The notes: generated from the sequence alone by a model not told the origin. Counted from the stretch's first letter, positions 16,180-26,313 are shown. The stretch is DNA of 64,000 bases from Solirubrum koreensis (GCF_039541855.1 NZ_BAABHA010000013.1:68523-132522), one strand, 5' to 3'. Numbers and translations: made by a program.

Positions 16180-17334
16180 TTAGGCAAGCAGCAAGGCAAG
16201 TTGCCAATAAGCGGCAATGAGCAGTCCGGCTGCTGTCCGCATTTCTTCGGCCGTTGTGAACCGCCCCAGCCCAAAACGAACGGTACTAAAAGCATGCTCC
16301 CGGCTAAGGCCAATCGCTAGCAGTACCCGCGAAGGCTCTACACTTCCAGACTCACAAGCTGCGCCCGTACTGGCCACTACCTCCGGCAAATTAGCCAGCA
16401 AGGCTTCTGCATCCAATCCAGTGAAAGTAAGGCTGGTATTGTTGGGAAGTCGTTGTTCTCGCGCTCCATTAACGACAATAGACGCTAACTCTTCGCACAA
16501 GTGCTTTTCAAATTCATCCCGCAGAGCGGCCGTGCGCTGGTTTTCGGAAGCTAGCTGCTCTGCTGCTAGCTCACTTGCCACTCCCAGCCCAACAATAAGG
16601 GGCACGGGTAAGGTGCCCGACCGTAGTCCACCAGCATGGCCACCGCCGTACATCAGAGGAATCAGTGGCAATTGTAGGCCGCCTCCTCGAATCCAGAGCG
16701 CTCCAATGCCTTTGGGGCCGTACATCTTGTGCCCACTTAGCGAGAGCAAATCCACTCCCAGTTGCGTTACGCCCAGAGCTATTTTGCCAATGGCCTGTGA
16801 GGCATCACAATGCATCAGGGCACCCCGAGTATGAGCCAGTTCGGCTAGCTCCGCTATTGGCTGGATGGTACCGATTTCGGAATTCGCTGCTTGCACGGAA
16901 ACCAGCAATGTTTCTTCGGTAATCAGTTCCCGAGCTTGGTCCAACCGCACTCGTCCGGTCTCATCAATCGGCAGATACACCAAGTCCCATCCTAGTTCTG
17001 CCAAATGCTCCAAAGGAGCAAGCACGGATTTGTGCTCAATAGCGGTAGTCACCAGTCGGCGTCTAGTCCCTCCCCGTTGCTCATGGCGACGCGCCGCCCC
17101 CAGCAGCGCCAAGTTGTTGCTTTCCGTAGCCCCTGAAGTAAACACTATTTCTTCTGGCTCGCCTCCTAGCAGTGTTGCAACCTGGGCCTGGGCAGCATCT
17201 ACGGCCGCGGCCGCCGCCTGGCCAAACCCGTGTGGACTCGACGCATTGCCGTAACCCTCAGAGAAAAAGGGAATCATCGCTGCTACTACGCGCGGGTCAC
17301 AGGCTGTTGTGGCATGGTTGTCTAGGTAAATCAT
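16180..17334 (-). CDS. sspA: cysteine desulfurase for DNA phosphorothioation (SspA/DndA-like)
   Basis: A 384-residue PLP-dependent class V aminotransferase that takes sulfur from L-cysteine. It begins MIYLDNHATTACDP, the family hallmark. Also visible are the phosphate-binding TSGATESNNLAL, the PLP lysine in LSLSGHKMYGPKG, and the persulfide cysteine in STGAACESGS. An upstream in-frame ATG at 17361 is less likely because family members start at MIYLDN. It is divergent from sspB with about 145 bp between. In the Ssp and Dnd pathways this enzyme loads sulfur onto the PAPS-reductase-like partner, here SspD at 26303-27136. A housekeeping IscS cannot be excluded, but the position argues for SspA. 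Confidence 0.92.
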   Translation of the reverse strand: MIYLDNHATTACDPRVVAAMIPFFSEGYGNASSPHGFGQAAAAAVDAAQAQVATLLGGEPEEIVFTSGATESNNLALLGAARRHEQRGGTRRRLVTTAIEHKSVLAPLEHLAELGWDLVYLPIDETGRVRLDQARELITEETLLVSVQAANSEIGTIQPIAELAELAHTRGALMHCDASQAIGKIALGVTQLGVDLLSLSGHKMYGPKGIGALWIRGGGLQLPLIPLMYGGGHAGGLRSGTLPVPLIVGLGVASELAAEQLASENQRTAALRDEFEKHLCEELASIVVNGAREQRLPNNTSLTFTGLDAEALLANLPEVVASTGAACESGSVEPSRVLLAIGLSREHAFSTVRFGLGRFTTAEEMRTAAGLLIAAYWQLALLLA

Positions 17335-17478
17335 CTCGGCAAGTAAGCAACATGGCGGCAATCCTGCTTAATTAGGTGTAGTTTTGAAGATGGAAGAAGG
17401 CACGTTTTTCAAAGAACAAACGAGCCTTCATTGTTTGGGGTACCCATCCAACGCCTACCCGTTGACTAAATATAAATA

Positions 17479-18489
17479 ATGCGTTTTAGATTTTCTGGTC
17501 ACGAAAGCTTCCCGTGCCGTTACACTTGGCTGCCGAAGGCTTACCGGACTATTCACAACAACCCCTTGCTTTTTGCCGATGACAACCACGCCATGGTGCA
17601 GCTTGGCGTGGGCAAAAACATGGTCAAAGCCATTCGGTTCTGGGTGCAGGCCTTTGGCATTGCCGAGCAACGGCCCGAAGAGCGGGGCTTGTTCATCACT
17701 CCCTTTGGCCACGCCATCTTTCAGCCCGAAGGTGGCCAAGACCCATTTTTAGAGGATGTTCGGACGCTTTGGCTGCTACACTGGAAGATATCAACCATCG
17801 TTGCCGACCCGCTTTTTGCTTGGTATTTTTTGTTGAACCAGTGGCCCAACCCTGAGTTTTCCCGCACGGAAGTCATCGAAGCGTTTGGCATTGAGTCAGA
17901 CCGGATGGACCGTTCGTTGTCGGACTTTACCAAAGAACAGCACTTTGATATTTTTCTGCACACCTACGTGCCGGTACGCGCCCGCAAGGGCAATGAAATC
18001 TTAGAAGAGAGCTTGGATTGCCCGTTAACCGAACTGCAGCTGTTGCTGCCAGCCGGAGAGCGGGCCATGGCCGAACCTGGTAAGCGGGAGCCGATTTATG
18101 CATTTCGACAGGATGGCAAACCCGACATTACCGGCCCGCTACTGGCCTATTGCTTGTTCGACTTTTGGCGCACTCACCGGCAACAAGAGGAGAGCTTGTC
18201 CTTTCGTGACGTGCACGCGCTGCCCGGTAGCGTGGGCCAAATTTTTAAATTATCGCAGCCGGACCTGCAAAGCCGGCTAAACAAACTGCACCAAGATTCG
18301 CAAGAGTTTTTTGAATACCGTGACTCGGCAGCTTTGCCTAAAATTCTGAAACATCGTGATTTAGATGAAGAAATGGAGGCAAGCCTGTTAATGGGCATTT
18401 ATGGACAACCGGGCGATGCCTACCATAGGGTCCAGCTTCTGGCAGCGGCCCAACTCATTGTAGCGGAAGAGGAGGTACAACATGACTAA
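17479..18489 (+). CDS. sspB: SspB-like DUF4007 protein of the phosphorothioation system
   Basis: A 336-residue protein with the DUF4007 signature at its N-terminus: MRFRFSGHESFPCRYTWLPK, followed by LGVGKNMVKAIRFWVQAFG. In the Ssp system SspB is the DNA-nicking component that opens the strand for sulfur insertion. The rest of the protein is helical (winged-helix-like) without other motifs I can name. It is the first gene of a long operon; its stop overlaps the start of sspC by 8 bp. No clear -7 box is seen in the 145-bp gap to sspA. Confidence 0.92.
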   Translation: MRFRFSGHESFPCRYTWLPKAYRTIHNNPLLFADDNHAMVQLGVGKNMVKAIRFWVQAFGIAEQRPEERGLFITPFGHAIFQPEGGQDPFLEDVRTLWLLHWKISTIVADPLFAWYFLLNQWPNPEFSRTEVIEAFGIESDRMDRSLSDFTKEQHFDIFLHTYVPVRARKGNEILEESLDCPLTELQLLLPAGERAMAEPGKREPIYAFRQDGKPDITGPLLAYCLFDFWRTHRQQEESLSFRDVHALPGSVGQIFKLSQPDLQSRLNKLHQDSQEFFEYRDSAALPKILKHRDLDEEMEASLLMGIYGQPGDAYHRVQLLAAAQLIVAEEEVQHD

Positions 18490-21400
18490 GACTGCCGCCA
18501 CCAGCTTATTTGCCATTCATCATCGGTTCCTGCGTTCCACTCATTTGGAGCGCGACTGGAACGACCCTGAGGCCCTACAAAACTATACGCTCACCCCGCA
18601 TGCACACCAGAGCCTCGTGCGTTTAGCCCAAGGGTTGCGCCCCAACTCCAGTCTGCGGGCCTGGCGCATCACGGGCGACTATGGTTCAGGCAAGTCGTCG
18701 TTCGCCCTGTTTGCAGCTACCCTGTTCTCACAGCCGATTACCAAGCTTCCACCGGCGCTACAAAAAGAGTTGCGCCACGTTGGTCCAGAATTACCCTTTG
18801 CTACTTCCCCAGCCCTATTGCCGGTGTTGGTGACCGGTAGTCGGGAGCCCATGGGCCAGGCCATCCTTCGCGCGCTGGCAATAGCCTTGCGCAACTTGGT
18901 AACTGACGGAGGGTTGTTTGCGCAGGTACAAGCAGCCAGCACTCTGGCCGAAGGAAATTCCGATGCAGTGGTGTTAGATTGGGTGCTGCGCGTTCATCGC
19001 TATGTAGTTACCACAAATCAGGCCCGGGGGATATTACTGGTATTGGACGAAGCTGGCAAGTTTTTAGAATATGCCGCTGAACGCCCCGACCAGCAAGACG
19101 TCTTCTTGTTGCAAGGACTGGCCGAAGCGGCCGCGCGCAGTGGCGAGGCCCCGCTGTTTGTGCTGGCGCTCTTGCACCAAGGCGTTAGCGCCTACGCCGA
19201 AGGCTTGGCTAAAAACCAGCAGCGTGAATGGGAAAAGGTAGCCGGCCGCTTCGAGGAGATTACTTGGTATCATCCCGTTGAGCAAGTTGCGGCACTGGTA
19301 GGCAATGCCCTGAATACGCAGCTTACGCAGGTTAAGAAACAAACCCTGGAACGTGCCCGAGTTGCCATGCAGGGCGTGCTGAAATTGCGGTGGTATGGAG
19401 TGGGCGTTGCTACCAAACCGTTGCTGGATATGGCGGCTTACATTTATCCGCTGCATCCGACGGTATTGCCCCCCCTAGTGCGATTATTTGCCAGCTTTGG
19501 GCAAAATGAACGGTCGCTGTATTCGTTTCTACTCAGCTCCGACCCGCACGGCCTTCAAGACTTCACGGCACGCACGGAAGGCAAAAAATTCTTCCGACTA
19601 CACAATCTGTACGATTACGCCCGCACTGCGTTTGGCGGCCGGCTGGCGTCGCTTAGTTACCACTGGAAGGCCATTGACGGCATTGTCAATTCCTACCAGG
19701 GTGACCAGGAGCAGGAGCTAGAAGCGCTTAAAACGATTGGCCTGCTTAACTTATTGAACACCAGTGACCTGGTAGCATCTAAGCAGGTTCTGGCCTTGGC
19801 CCTGGAAGCCGCAGAAGAGCTGGACCAAACGCTTGACCGTTTGCAGGAGCTACACCTATTGTATTACCGGGGCTTAGGAGGCGGCTACTGTGTTTGGTCA
19901 ACTTCGAGCGTTAACCTGGATGCGGCACGTGAGGAAGCGCAAAAAGCACTGGGACCCGCAACTAATTTGCCAGCTCTTATCCGGGACCGTCTAGAAATTA
20001 GGCCCCTTGTAGCGCGACGGCACTACATAAGTACGGGCAACCTGCGGTACTTTGAAGTGAAATACGTTGACGTCGCCTCCCTGGCCAGTGAGCTGAACAC
20101 CTCTTCTGAAGCGGATGGGTACATTATTGTTCCCTTGTGCGAGACAAAAGCGGATGTTAACGCCGCTCGCAAGGTTATCATCGATTCGGCAATATCCCAG
20201 CGGCCTGACGTATTAGTAGCTGTTCCTCAGCCGTTGCGGGGGCTGGGGGCCTATCTGGATGAGTTACGACAGTGGGAATGGGTAGAGCGCTCCGTGGGAG
20301 AACTCCGCCATGACCGTTACGCCAGGGAGGAAGTTTCTCGCAAGCTGGCGTTGGCCCAGCAGGCGTTGGCTAAGCAATTACAAACGGGCATTGGCCTGCT
20401 CAACGCCGATGGGGAAGGGCACTTGACGTGGTACCGCCGCGGGCGGGTTGTGCCTAACCTCTACTCGGGGCGCGACGTGCTGGCGCTGTTGGCCAAGATT
20501 TGCGACGAAGTTTTCAACGAATCTCCCCGCGTTCATAATGAGTTAATCAATCGCCGGATACTGTCTTCAGCTGGGGCAGCGGCGCGTTTGCGTCTAAGCG
20601 AGAAGCTGTTCGAATCAGCCAACCGGCCATTGCTTGGGATGGACCCTGAAAAGCACCCTCCGGAAATGTCCATGTACTTGTCGGTGCTCCAGGAAGCGGG
20701 GCTACACCGGCAAGTCGAGGGCGAAAATCGGTGGGTGGTTACTCTACCCGACCAGCAATACGACGACGAGCACTGCCGGGTACTGCCGGCAATGAGCCGC
20801 ATCCACGAGGTATTGCTGGAGGAACCCGACGCACGCGTACCGGTTACCGTGGTATTCGATGCGCTACGCCAAGCTCCCTACGGGGTGCGAGACGGATTAA
20901 GCCCCCTTCTGTTGGCCGTGTTTGCGGTGATTCACGAACAAGAATTGGCTTTTTACGAGGACGGTTCTTTTATTCCGCGGGTAACGGGTACCAACTTCCT
21001 GCGCCTAATAAAAGCGCCAGAGACATTCGAAGTACAGTATCATCCCATCACGGGGGTGCGCAACGACTTATTCCAGCGCTTGATTCAGGAGCTGGGGCTG
21101 CGCACGAAGGACAGCGACCGGGTGGACTTGCTTGATGTCGTAAAACCACTGCTGGTATTCACCGCTACGCTGCCGGACTACGCCCTTAAAACGACGCACT
21201 TGCTGCCCAAAACTCGTGCAGTCAGGTCCATTCTCGTGGTAACGGGTGACCCGGCGAAGCTAGTTTTCCATGATTTGCCTAAAGCGTGCGGACTGCCACC
21301 CATTGATGCTCACGCCACCCATGACGACCCAGCGCAGCTCTCCCGCATCGAGCAATTTGCCACTGCGTTGAAAGGGGCAGTCGACGAGCTACGAGCGGCC

Positions 21401-21949
21401 TATCCCAATTTGTTGGAAACTCTTCGGAGGCAGTTACTGAAAGGACTGCAGCAAACCAGTAGCTTTGAACAGGTCCGGCCGGCGCTGGCCAAGCGAGCCA
21501 AGGCGTTGGCTAATTTCGTTACGGAGCCACGGCTGAAGAGCTTCTGCTTGCGCTTGGCCGACACGAGCTTGGCGGAAACGCAGTGGTTGGAATCATTGGG
21601 CAACCTTGTGTGCGCGGTGCCGCCGGCCAAATGGCGTGATGCCGATGAGTACAAGTTTGAACAAGAAGTCCACAAGCTCAGCGCGCAGTTTCTACGAGTA
21701 GAAGCCGTGGTATTTAATGAATTGGGACCCTTGCAGGATGGAGAGTCGGTTCGTGTGGCACTAACCCACCCCGACGGCGAGGAACGCGACCAAGTAATTC
21801 ACCTCGCCCCTGAGCAAGTAATCGAAATGCAAGGCTTGCAAGAGCAACTGCGCGACTTACTGACGAACCATGGCCAGGTAGGCATGGCCGCGGCTAGCCA
21901 CGTGCTATGGGAAATGATGACTCCGGTCGTGGCTACCCCGCAAGTGTAG
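18482..21949 (+). CDS. sspC: SspC-like P-loop ATPase of the phosphorothioation system
   Basis: A 1155-residue ATPase. Walker A is at about residues 63-74 (TGDYGSGKSSFAL) and Walker B at about residue 185 (GILLVLDEAGKFLEY, hydrophobic run plus DE). The remainder is long and helical, and includes a winged-helix-like region near residues 790-870. SspC proteins are large ATPases thought to power DNA handling during single-strand phosphorothioation. The start ATG lies inside sspB (8-bp overlap), so translation is probably coupled. It is followed after 17 bp by the kinase-like gene. Assignment rests on the Walker motifs and strict gene order. Confidence 0.88.
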   Translation: MTKTAATSLFAIHHRFLRSTHLERDWNDPEALQNYTLTPHAHQSLVRLAQGLRPNSSLRAWRITGDYGSGKSSFALFAATLFSQPITKLPPALQKELRHVGPELPFATSPALLPVLVTGSREPMGQAILRALAIALRNLVTDGGLFAQVQAASTLAEGNSDAVVLDWVLRVHRYVVTTNQARGILLVLDEAGKFLEYAAERPDQQDVFLLQGLAEAAARSGEAPLFVLALLHQGVSAYAEGLAKNQQREWEKVAGRFEEITWYHPVEQVAALVGNALNTQLTQVKKQTLERARVAMQGVLKLRWYGVGVATKPLLDMAAYIYPLHPTVLPPLVRLFASFGQNERSLYSFLLSSDPHGLQDFTARTEGKKFFRLHNLYDYARTAFGGRLASLSYHWKAIDGIVNSYQGDQEQELEALKTIGLLNLLNTSDLVASKQVLALALEAAEELDQTLDRLQELHLLYYRGLGGGYCVWSTSSVNLDAAREEAQKALGPATNLPALIRDRLEIRPLVARRHYISTGNLRYFEVKYVDVASLASELNTSSEADGYIIVPLCETKADVNAARKVIIDSAISQRPDVLVAVPQPLRGLGAYLDELRQWEWVERSVGELRHDRYAREEVSRKLALAQQALAKQLQTGIGLLNADGEGHLTWYRRGRVVPNLYSGRDVLALLAKICDEVFNESPRVHNELINRRILSSAGAAARLRLSEKLFESANRPLLGMDPEKHPPEMSMYLSVLQEAGLHRQVEGENRWVVTLPDQQYDDEHCRVLPAMSRIHEVLLEEPDARVPVTVVFDALRQAPYGVRDGLSPLLLAVFAVIHEQELAFYEDGSFIPRVTGTNFLRLIKAPETFEVQYHPITGVRNDLFQRLIQELGLRTKDSDRVDLLDVVKPLLVFTATLPDYALKTTHLLPKTRAVRSILVVTGDPAKLVFHDLPKACGLPPIDAHATHDDPAQLSRIEQFATALKGAVDELRAAYPNLLETLRRQLLKGLQQTSSFEQVRPALAKRAKALANFVTEPRLKSFCLRLADTSLAETQWLESLGNLVCAVPPAKWRDADEYKFEQEVHKLSAQFLRVEAVVFNELGPLQDGESVRVALTHPDGEERDQVIHLAPEQVIEMQGLQEQLRDLLTNHGQVGMAAASHVLWEMMTPVVATPQV

Positions 21950-21966
21950 TTTGTTAAGCAACTGTA

Positions 21967-24315
21967 ATGTCATTTAAAATTACCGCACGTACACTGTTAC
22001 ACCTCGGAGCTGAGTTAATCAGTTCTGATGCTGTTGCATTCTACGAGTTGATTAAAAACGCCTTTGACGCGCGCTCTCCGCGGGTTGATGTCTACGCATT
22101 TATCCACTTTGCACCGGAGGAACTGCTCAGGGCTCTGACCAAGATAGCTGCGTTGCAGAAGGCAAAAGCTTCCATTGAGCAAGCCGCGGCTATCCAGCAA
22201 CAGATGTTGGCCAGTCTACAATATACTACAACTCAAGCCACGGCACTGGCTTTCGCTATTCGTAATGCGGAGTCGCTGGAGGAGTTGCACTCGACTCTTG
22301 AACAAGCCAACTACCTTGAGTTTCGCGACCGGGGAGAGGGCATGTCGCTGGCAGAACTGTCCGAGGTGTATTTAACTATTGGAACTCGTTCGCGGCGGCG
22401 CCAGCGCGCATCTCCTCCAGAACTGACCGCCGATGGTACTCCCCGGCCCATTCTTGGGGAGAAAGGCTTGGGGCGGCTGTCGGTGATGCGCTTAGGGGAA
22501 GGGCTTCTCGTGGAGACGAGCAAGCGCGGTGAAGCTCACTACAATGAATTGGCCATCGATTGGGGGCGGTTTTCGCATGATTCCGATGCACTCTTAGATT
22601 CAATCGACATTGAGCCAACAATTGGTAAACCCAAGCCCGACCCAGCACAGTCTGGTACGACCATCAAGGTGTACAAGCTACACGCCACGTGGAGCCGGGA
22701 GAAGTTGGAAGCTATTGCCCGAGAAGAGCTAAGTAAGTTCTTGGACCCGTTTTCGAAACAAAATCGCACGTTCATCAAGCTCTGGTTTAACGATAGCGCG
22801 ATTGTCATTCCAAACATCGAACGGATTCTGTTCGAGAAGGCGCACGCGTACGTAGAGGCCAACTTTTCCTTCACTGACGGAGAAGCCCGTTTGACCGGCT
22901 CCATTGATTACCGTCTGGCAAACAAGCAAAAGACCTTCGCCTTGGCTGGTACTCACTTGCTTTCTACCACTGGCACTACCCCGGAAGAGTTGACGGCGCT
23001 GGGTCCATTTGCCATTAGCTTTCACTGGTACAACCGGGCGGTAGTGGAAGCCATGGACGGCATTGGCACCGTGACGGATGTCCGCAATCTTATTCGCCGG
23101 TGGGCCGGTGGTTTGATGGTATTTCGAGATGGGTTCCGGGTCAATCCCTACGGGGGGCCCGATGACGACTGGCTGCGTTTGGACCAGAAGGCGCTGGGGG
23201 CTCAGGGCTACAAAGTCAACCGGCGCCAGATAATTGGTAAGGTGGATATTTCTGCGTTCGATAATCCGGCCTTGCTTGACCAGACCAACCGGGAGGGCTT
23301 GCGTGACTGTCCTGAGAAAAGCACTTTGATACGGCTGCTTCAGTACATCATGTGGTCTGAATTCAAAGCTTTCTTGGACAAAGTGGATAAAGACCGTTTA
23401 ACGAATCAGCCGCTTAATCTGAGTGATTTGGAAGTGCGCCTGGAGGCGAGTGAGCGTAAGCTGACTGAAAACCTGCAATTGTTGGTCCACAAGCACCCGG
23501 AAATAAAGGATGAGGAGGGGGCGCTGCAAGCCATCCGGGAGGCTTTTGGTAAAAGCCGCCGCTTGTTTAGCGACGCTCGAACCGTATTTGAATCCTATGA
23601 GCAGCGTCGTGATGAAACGCTGCACCTAGCTGCACTTGGCCTCATGGTGGACATCATTGCCCACGAGCTCAATCGTTCGACGGAGCACGCGCTAACCACA
23701 CTTGGCACCTTCGATAAAAACGAACTACCAGCCCGGGCCAGTGCTTTGATAAAAACCTTGCAGTTGCAGCTAAAGACACTACAAACACGGCTAAAAGTAC
23801 TGGACCCGCTAGGCCCAACAGGACGAAATCGCAAAGACAAATTTGACCTCCGCCAACTAGTCCACGACACGGTATCAGCTCACGAATCACAATTCAACCG
23901 CCACCACATTCAATGGGCTGTTGAAGCAGATTTCAATGGCCCTTGGACCATTAAAGCCGTGCCAGGCATGTTCGTTCAGATTTTGGAAAACTGCATTGCC
24001 AACTCGGTTTATTGGCTCAACATGGAGCAGAAATTACGCCCTGCCTTTTCAGCGCAGCTAACCGTCAGGTTAGACAAATCTACCAACTCTTTACTGTTCA
24101 CAGATAACGGGCCGGGTATTCCCAAGGACAAGCAAGAAGAGATTTTTTGGCCTTTCTTCACCACCAAACCCCCGGGCGACGGCAAGGGCCTAGGCCTGTA
24201 TATCTCGCGCGAAATTGCCCGTTACCATGGCGTCACCTTTTCCTTATCTCCCAAGTTTAGTGCACAAGAAGGCCGACTGAATACCTTCCAGCTTGATATA
24301 TCCTCCTTGAACTAA
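21967..24315 (+). CDS. double-GHKL protein: Hsp90/MutL-like ATPase fused to a histidine-kinase core
   Basis: A 782-residue protein with two separate GHKL ATP-binding modules. The N-terminal one shows an N-box FYELIKNAFDAR (Asn31), then FRDRGEGMSL and GEKGLGRLSVMRLG. From about residue 555 there is a kinase core with an H-box-like helix IIAHELNRSTEHAL (His566), N-box ENCIANSVYW, G1 FTDNGPGIP and G2 FTTKPPGDGKGLGLYISRE. No membrane segment is seen, so it is cytosolic. It lies between sspC and sspD, 17 bp after the former and 15 bp before a receiver-domain gene. The pair looks like a two-component system built into the defence operon. The N-terminal module may be the sensor. Its role in phosphorothioation is not known to me. 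Confidence 0.85.
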   Translation: MSFKITARTLLHLGAELISSDAVAFYELIKNAFDARSPRVDVYAFIHFAPEELLRALTKIAALQKAKASIEQAAAIQQQMLASLQYTTTQATALAFAIRNAESLEELHSTLEQANYLEFRDRGEGMSLAELSEVYLTIGTRSRRRQRASPPELTADGTPRPILGEKGLGRLSVMRLGEGLLVETSKRGEAHYNELAIDWGRFSHDSDALLDSIDIEPTIGKPKPDPAQSGTTIKVYKLHATWSREKLEAIAREELSKFLDPFSKQNRTFIKLWFNDSAIVIPNIERILFEKAHAYVEANFSFTDGEARLTGSIDYRLANKQKTFALAGTHLLSTTGTTPEELTALGPFAISFHWYNRAVVEAMDGIGTVTDVRNLIRRWAGGLMVFRDGFRVNPYGGPDDDWLRLDQKALGAQGYKVNRRQIIGKVDISAFDNPALLDQTNREGLRDCPEKSTLIRLLQYIMWSEFKAFLDKVDKDRLTNQPLNLSDLEVRLEASERKLTENLQLLVHKHPEIKDEEGALQAIREAFGKSRRLFSDARTVFESYEQRRDETLHLAALGLMVDIIAHELNRSTEHALTTLGTFDKNELPARASALIKTLQLQLKTLQTRLKVLDPLGPTGRNRKDKFDLRQLVHDTVSAHESQFNRHHIQWAVEADFNGPWTIKAVPGMFVQILENCIANSVYWLNMEQKLRPAFSAQLTVRLDKSTNSLLFTDNGPGIPKDKQEEIFWPFFTTKPPGDGKGLGLYISREIARYHGVTFSLSPKFSAQEGRLNTFQLDISSLN

Positions 24316-24330
24316 GTCCGCTAGTTTTTC

Positions 24331-26313
24331 ATGACTCCTTCTTCTACTCAACCGAACAGCTTCATCACCGGGCTATTGGCGACCAATAAAATGACGTTGG
24401 CAGCCGTCATTGATGATGCCTTTGACCCCATTCAAGAGAATGAGGTGACGGTGGACCAGATTCGCGAATTTCATCAAAACAATGAAACAGACGACACCTT
24501 TGAAACGCTACTCGCGGAGCTAGGCATCACCAAACCCGACGACGAAGAGTTGCAAGATGAGGAGCGCAGGACCGTATATCTCAATAATTTGTGGAGTGCC
24601 CGGACCGATTCAGCGCCACTGCGAGAACTATTGGGGAGCCTATTCCAAGCCCGATTTGAAAAGGATAAGGACTTGGCGCTTATATGCGAGAACTTAGAGA
24701 AGCTAGGGATTAAAGTGCATCGGTTTGGCTCTGATTTCACTGGTAGCGAATTCGTTACTGGTGAAAGTAGATTTTTCGACTTTGTCTTCATTGACTATTT
24801 TCTCGGCACCGACAACTCCGACGAAGCCGTACGCCTAGCAGAACAGAAAATAAAGGAAGTACACACGTGTTGTACCACCGCGCGCAAGCCGGTCACGGTG
24901 CTCATGTCGTCAAGCCCCGAAGCAGCTAAACATAAAGAACGGTTCCGCAAAAACGCGGAGTTGGTGGAAGGAGTATTTCGCTTCTCGGCTAAGTCAGAGC
25001 TAAAAGATGAACACATCCTTTCGTTAGTGGTAGGAGCCCTGGCAAAGGAATTCGCGCATAGTCATGAAATCCAGGCTTACGTGAAAGCCCTGTGTACTGC
25101 GGCAGAGGCCGCCCTAGCTCAGTTTCAGGAAGACGTGCGCTCGCTGAATGTGGAGGATTATGTGTTCATCCAAAACCAGGGGCTGGAAAAAGACGAACAA
25201 CCACTGGGCGATTATGTGACGTGGTTGTACGGTTCGTATTGGGAGCAGCTGCTGATGCGCGACCAAACGCTACAAGCGCAGCAAAAAAAGCTCAATACGG
25301 TTTTTGAATCCAATTTTCCTATTCTGCACGGTCAGCCTTCGCCCAAACTAGCGGACATTTACATGAGTACGCTGTTTGAGGAACACAGCGACTCCGTTAC
25401 CAATGCCCGGCAGCTAAAGAAGGCGAAAGAAGCAATTGCCGCCGCTACCGAAAGCCTGGAACCAGAGGCTATCCTAGCGCATATGAATAGCTCCCTGGAA
25501 TTAAGTCTAGGGGATATATTCGTCAAATCGGAAACGGAGCCTATTTGGATGGTTATCAACGCACAGTGCGACTTGGCCCGGGCTTATCTGGCTCCGGGGC
25601 AAAGCATTCTGTTGGTACCGGGCAAGCTCGTGCCGTGGGCTACCGTTTTTGGTCAAAATGAGAACAGCATTCGAACCGAGTTTTTCCGAATTCACGATAT
25701 CCCTTACCGCATTGTTTGGGATATCAAAAGCGTCATGTCCTGCCCATTTGATAAGGTGTGGGATTGGAAAATTAGAGGAGCCTACACCCGTCGTTTCCGC
25801 TTGAAGCTGCCTTTTGCCCTGGAAGTGCAACGTGCCTTTGCGACCAAACTGACCCGAATCGGTCTTCCAATTCCCCCACCCCTGACGAGTGCTGTTCAAA
25901 TCGAGGTGTACCACCGGCTGAAATCTGGCAAGCCGTATCTGGTGTTGCCGCCTAGCACAACGTATGCTTCGCAGGTATGCACCAGAGGTTCTTCTAATTC
26001 GGTAGAAAGCAAATTGCTATTCACCCTTCCCTTCGCGCAACAGTTAGGGGCTGCCGTTCGGGCCCTAGCTGTGACGGCTGGAGCTGGTTTTACCCCGAGT
26101 GGCAATCAACAAACACATCCGTTGGTGGCCTTGGCTGAAAATTTTGATGAATGGTTTTTTAACTTGGCAGAAGAGCCGCATACTTTTCCTAAACCCGGCA
26201 AACTAGTATCGGTGGGAGGAAACGTATGGCTGGCGGTCGATTGGACCCCAACTACGACGGTCGATTGGACCAAGACCGCCTTACTCATAAATGTAGCTAG
26301 CAGTGGCAAATAA
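24331..26313 (+). CDS. receiver-domain protein with atypical insertion, partner of the GHKL kinase-like protein
   Basis: A 660-residue protein whose first 225 residues fit a response-regulator receiver fold. It has the acidic pair D28/D29 (AAVIDDAF), a phosphoacceptor D155 (FVFIDYFLG), Ser193-195 (VLMSSSPE) and the conserved lysine K221 (RFSAKSEL). About 100 extra residues, many acidic, separate the first two elements; a normal receiver has about 45. The remaining 430 residues have no domain I recognise and contain no obvious HTH, so the output is probably not transcription. The end overlaps the GTG start of sspD by 11 bp. Context suggests it relays a signal from the preceding kinase to the modification or restriction machinery. 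Confidence 0.75.
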   Translation: MTPSSTQPNSFITGLLATNKMTLAAVIDDAFDPIQENEVTVDQIREFHQNNETDDTFETLLAELGITKPDDEELQDEERRTVYLNNLWSARTDSAPLRELLGSLFQARFEKDKDLALICENLEKLGIKVHRFGSDFTGSEFVTGESRFFDFVFIDYFLGTDNSDEAVRLAEQKIKEVHTCCTTARKPVTVLMSSSPEAAKHKERFRKNAELVEGVFRFSAKSELKDEHILSLVVGALAKEFAHSHEIQAYVKALCTAAEAALAQFQEDVRSLNVEDYVFIQNQGLEKDEQPLGDYVTWLYGSYWEQLLMRDQTLQAQQKKLNTVFESNFPILHGQPSPKLADIYMSTLFEEHSDSVTNARQLKKAKEAIAAATESLEPEAILAHMNSSLELSLGDIFVKSETEPIWMVINAQCDLARAYLAPGQSILLVPGKLVPWATVFGQNENSIRTEFFRIHDIPYRIVWDIKSVMSCPFDKVWDWKIRGAYTRRFRLKLPFALEVQRAFATKLTRIGLPIPPPLTSAVQIEVYHRLKSGKPYLVLPPSTTYASQVCTRGSSNSVESKLLFTLPFAQQLGAAVRALAVTAGAGFTPSGNQQTHPLVALAENFDEWFFNLAEEPHTFPKPGKLVSVGGNVWLAVDWTPTTTVDWTKTALLINVASSGK

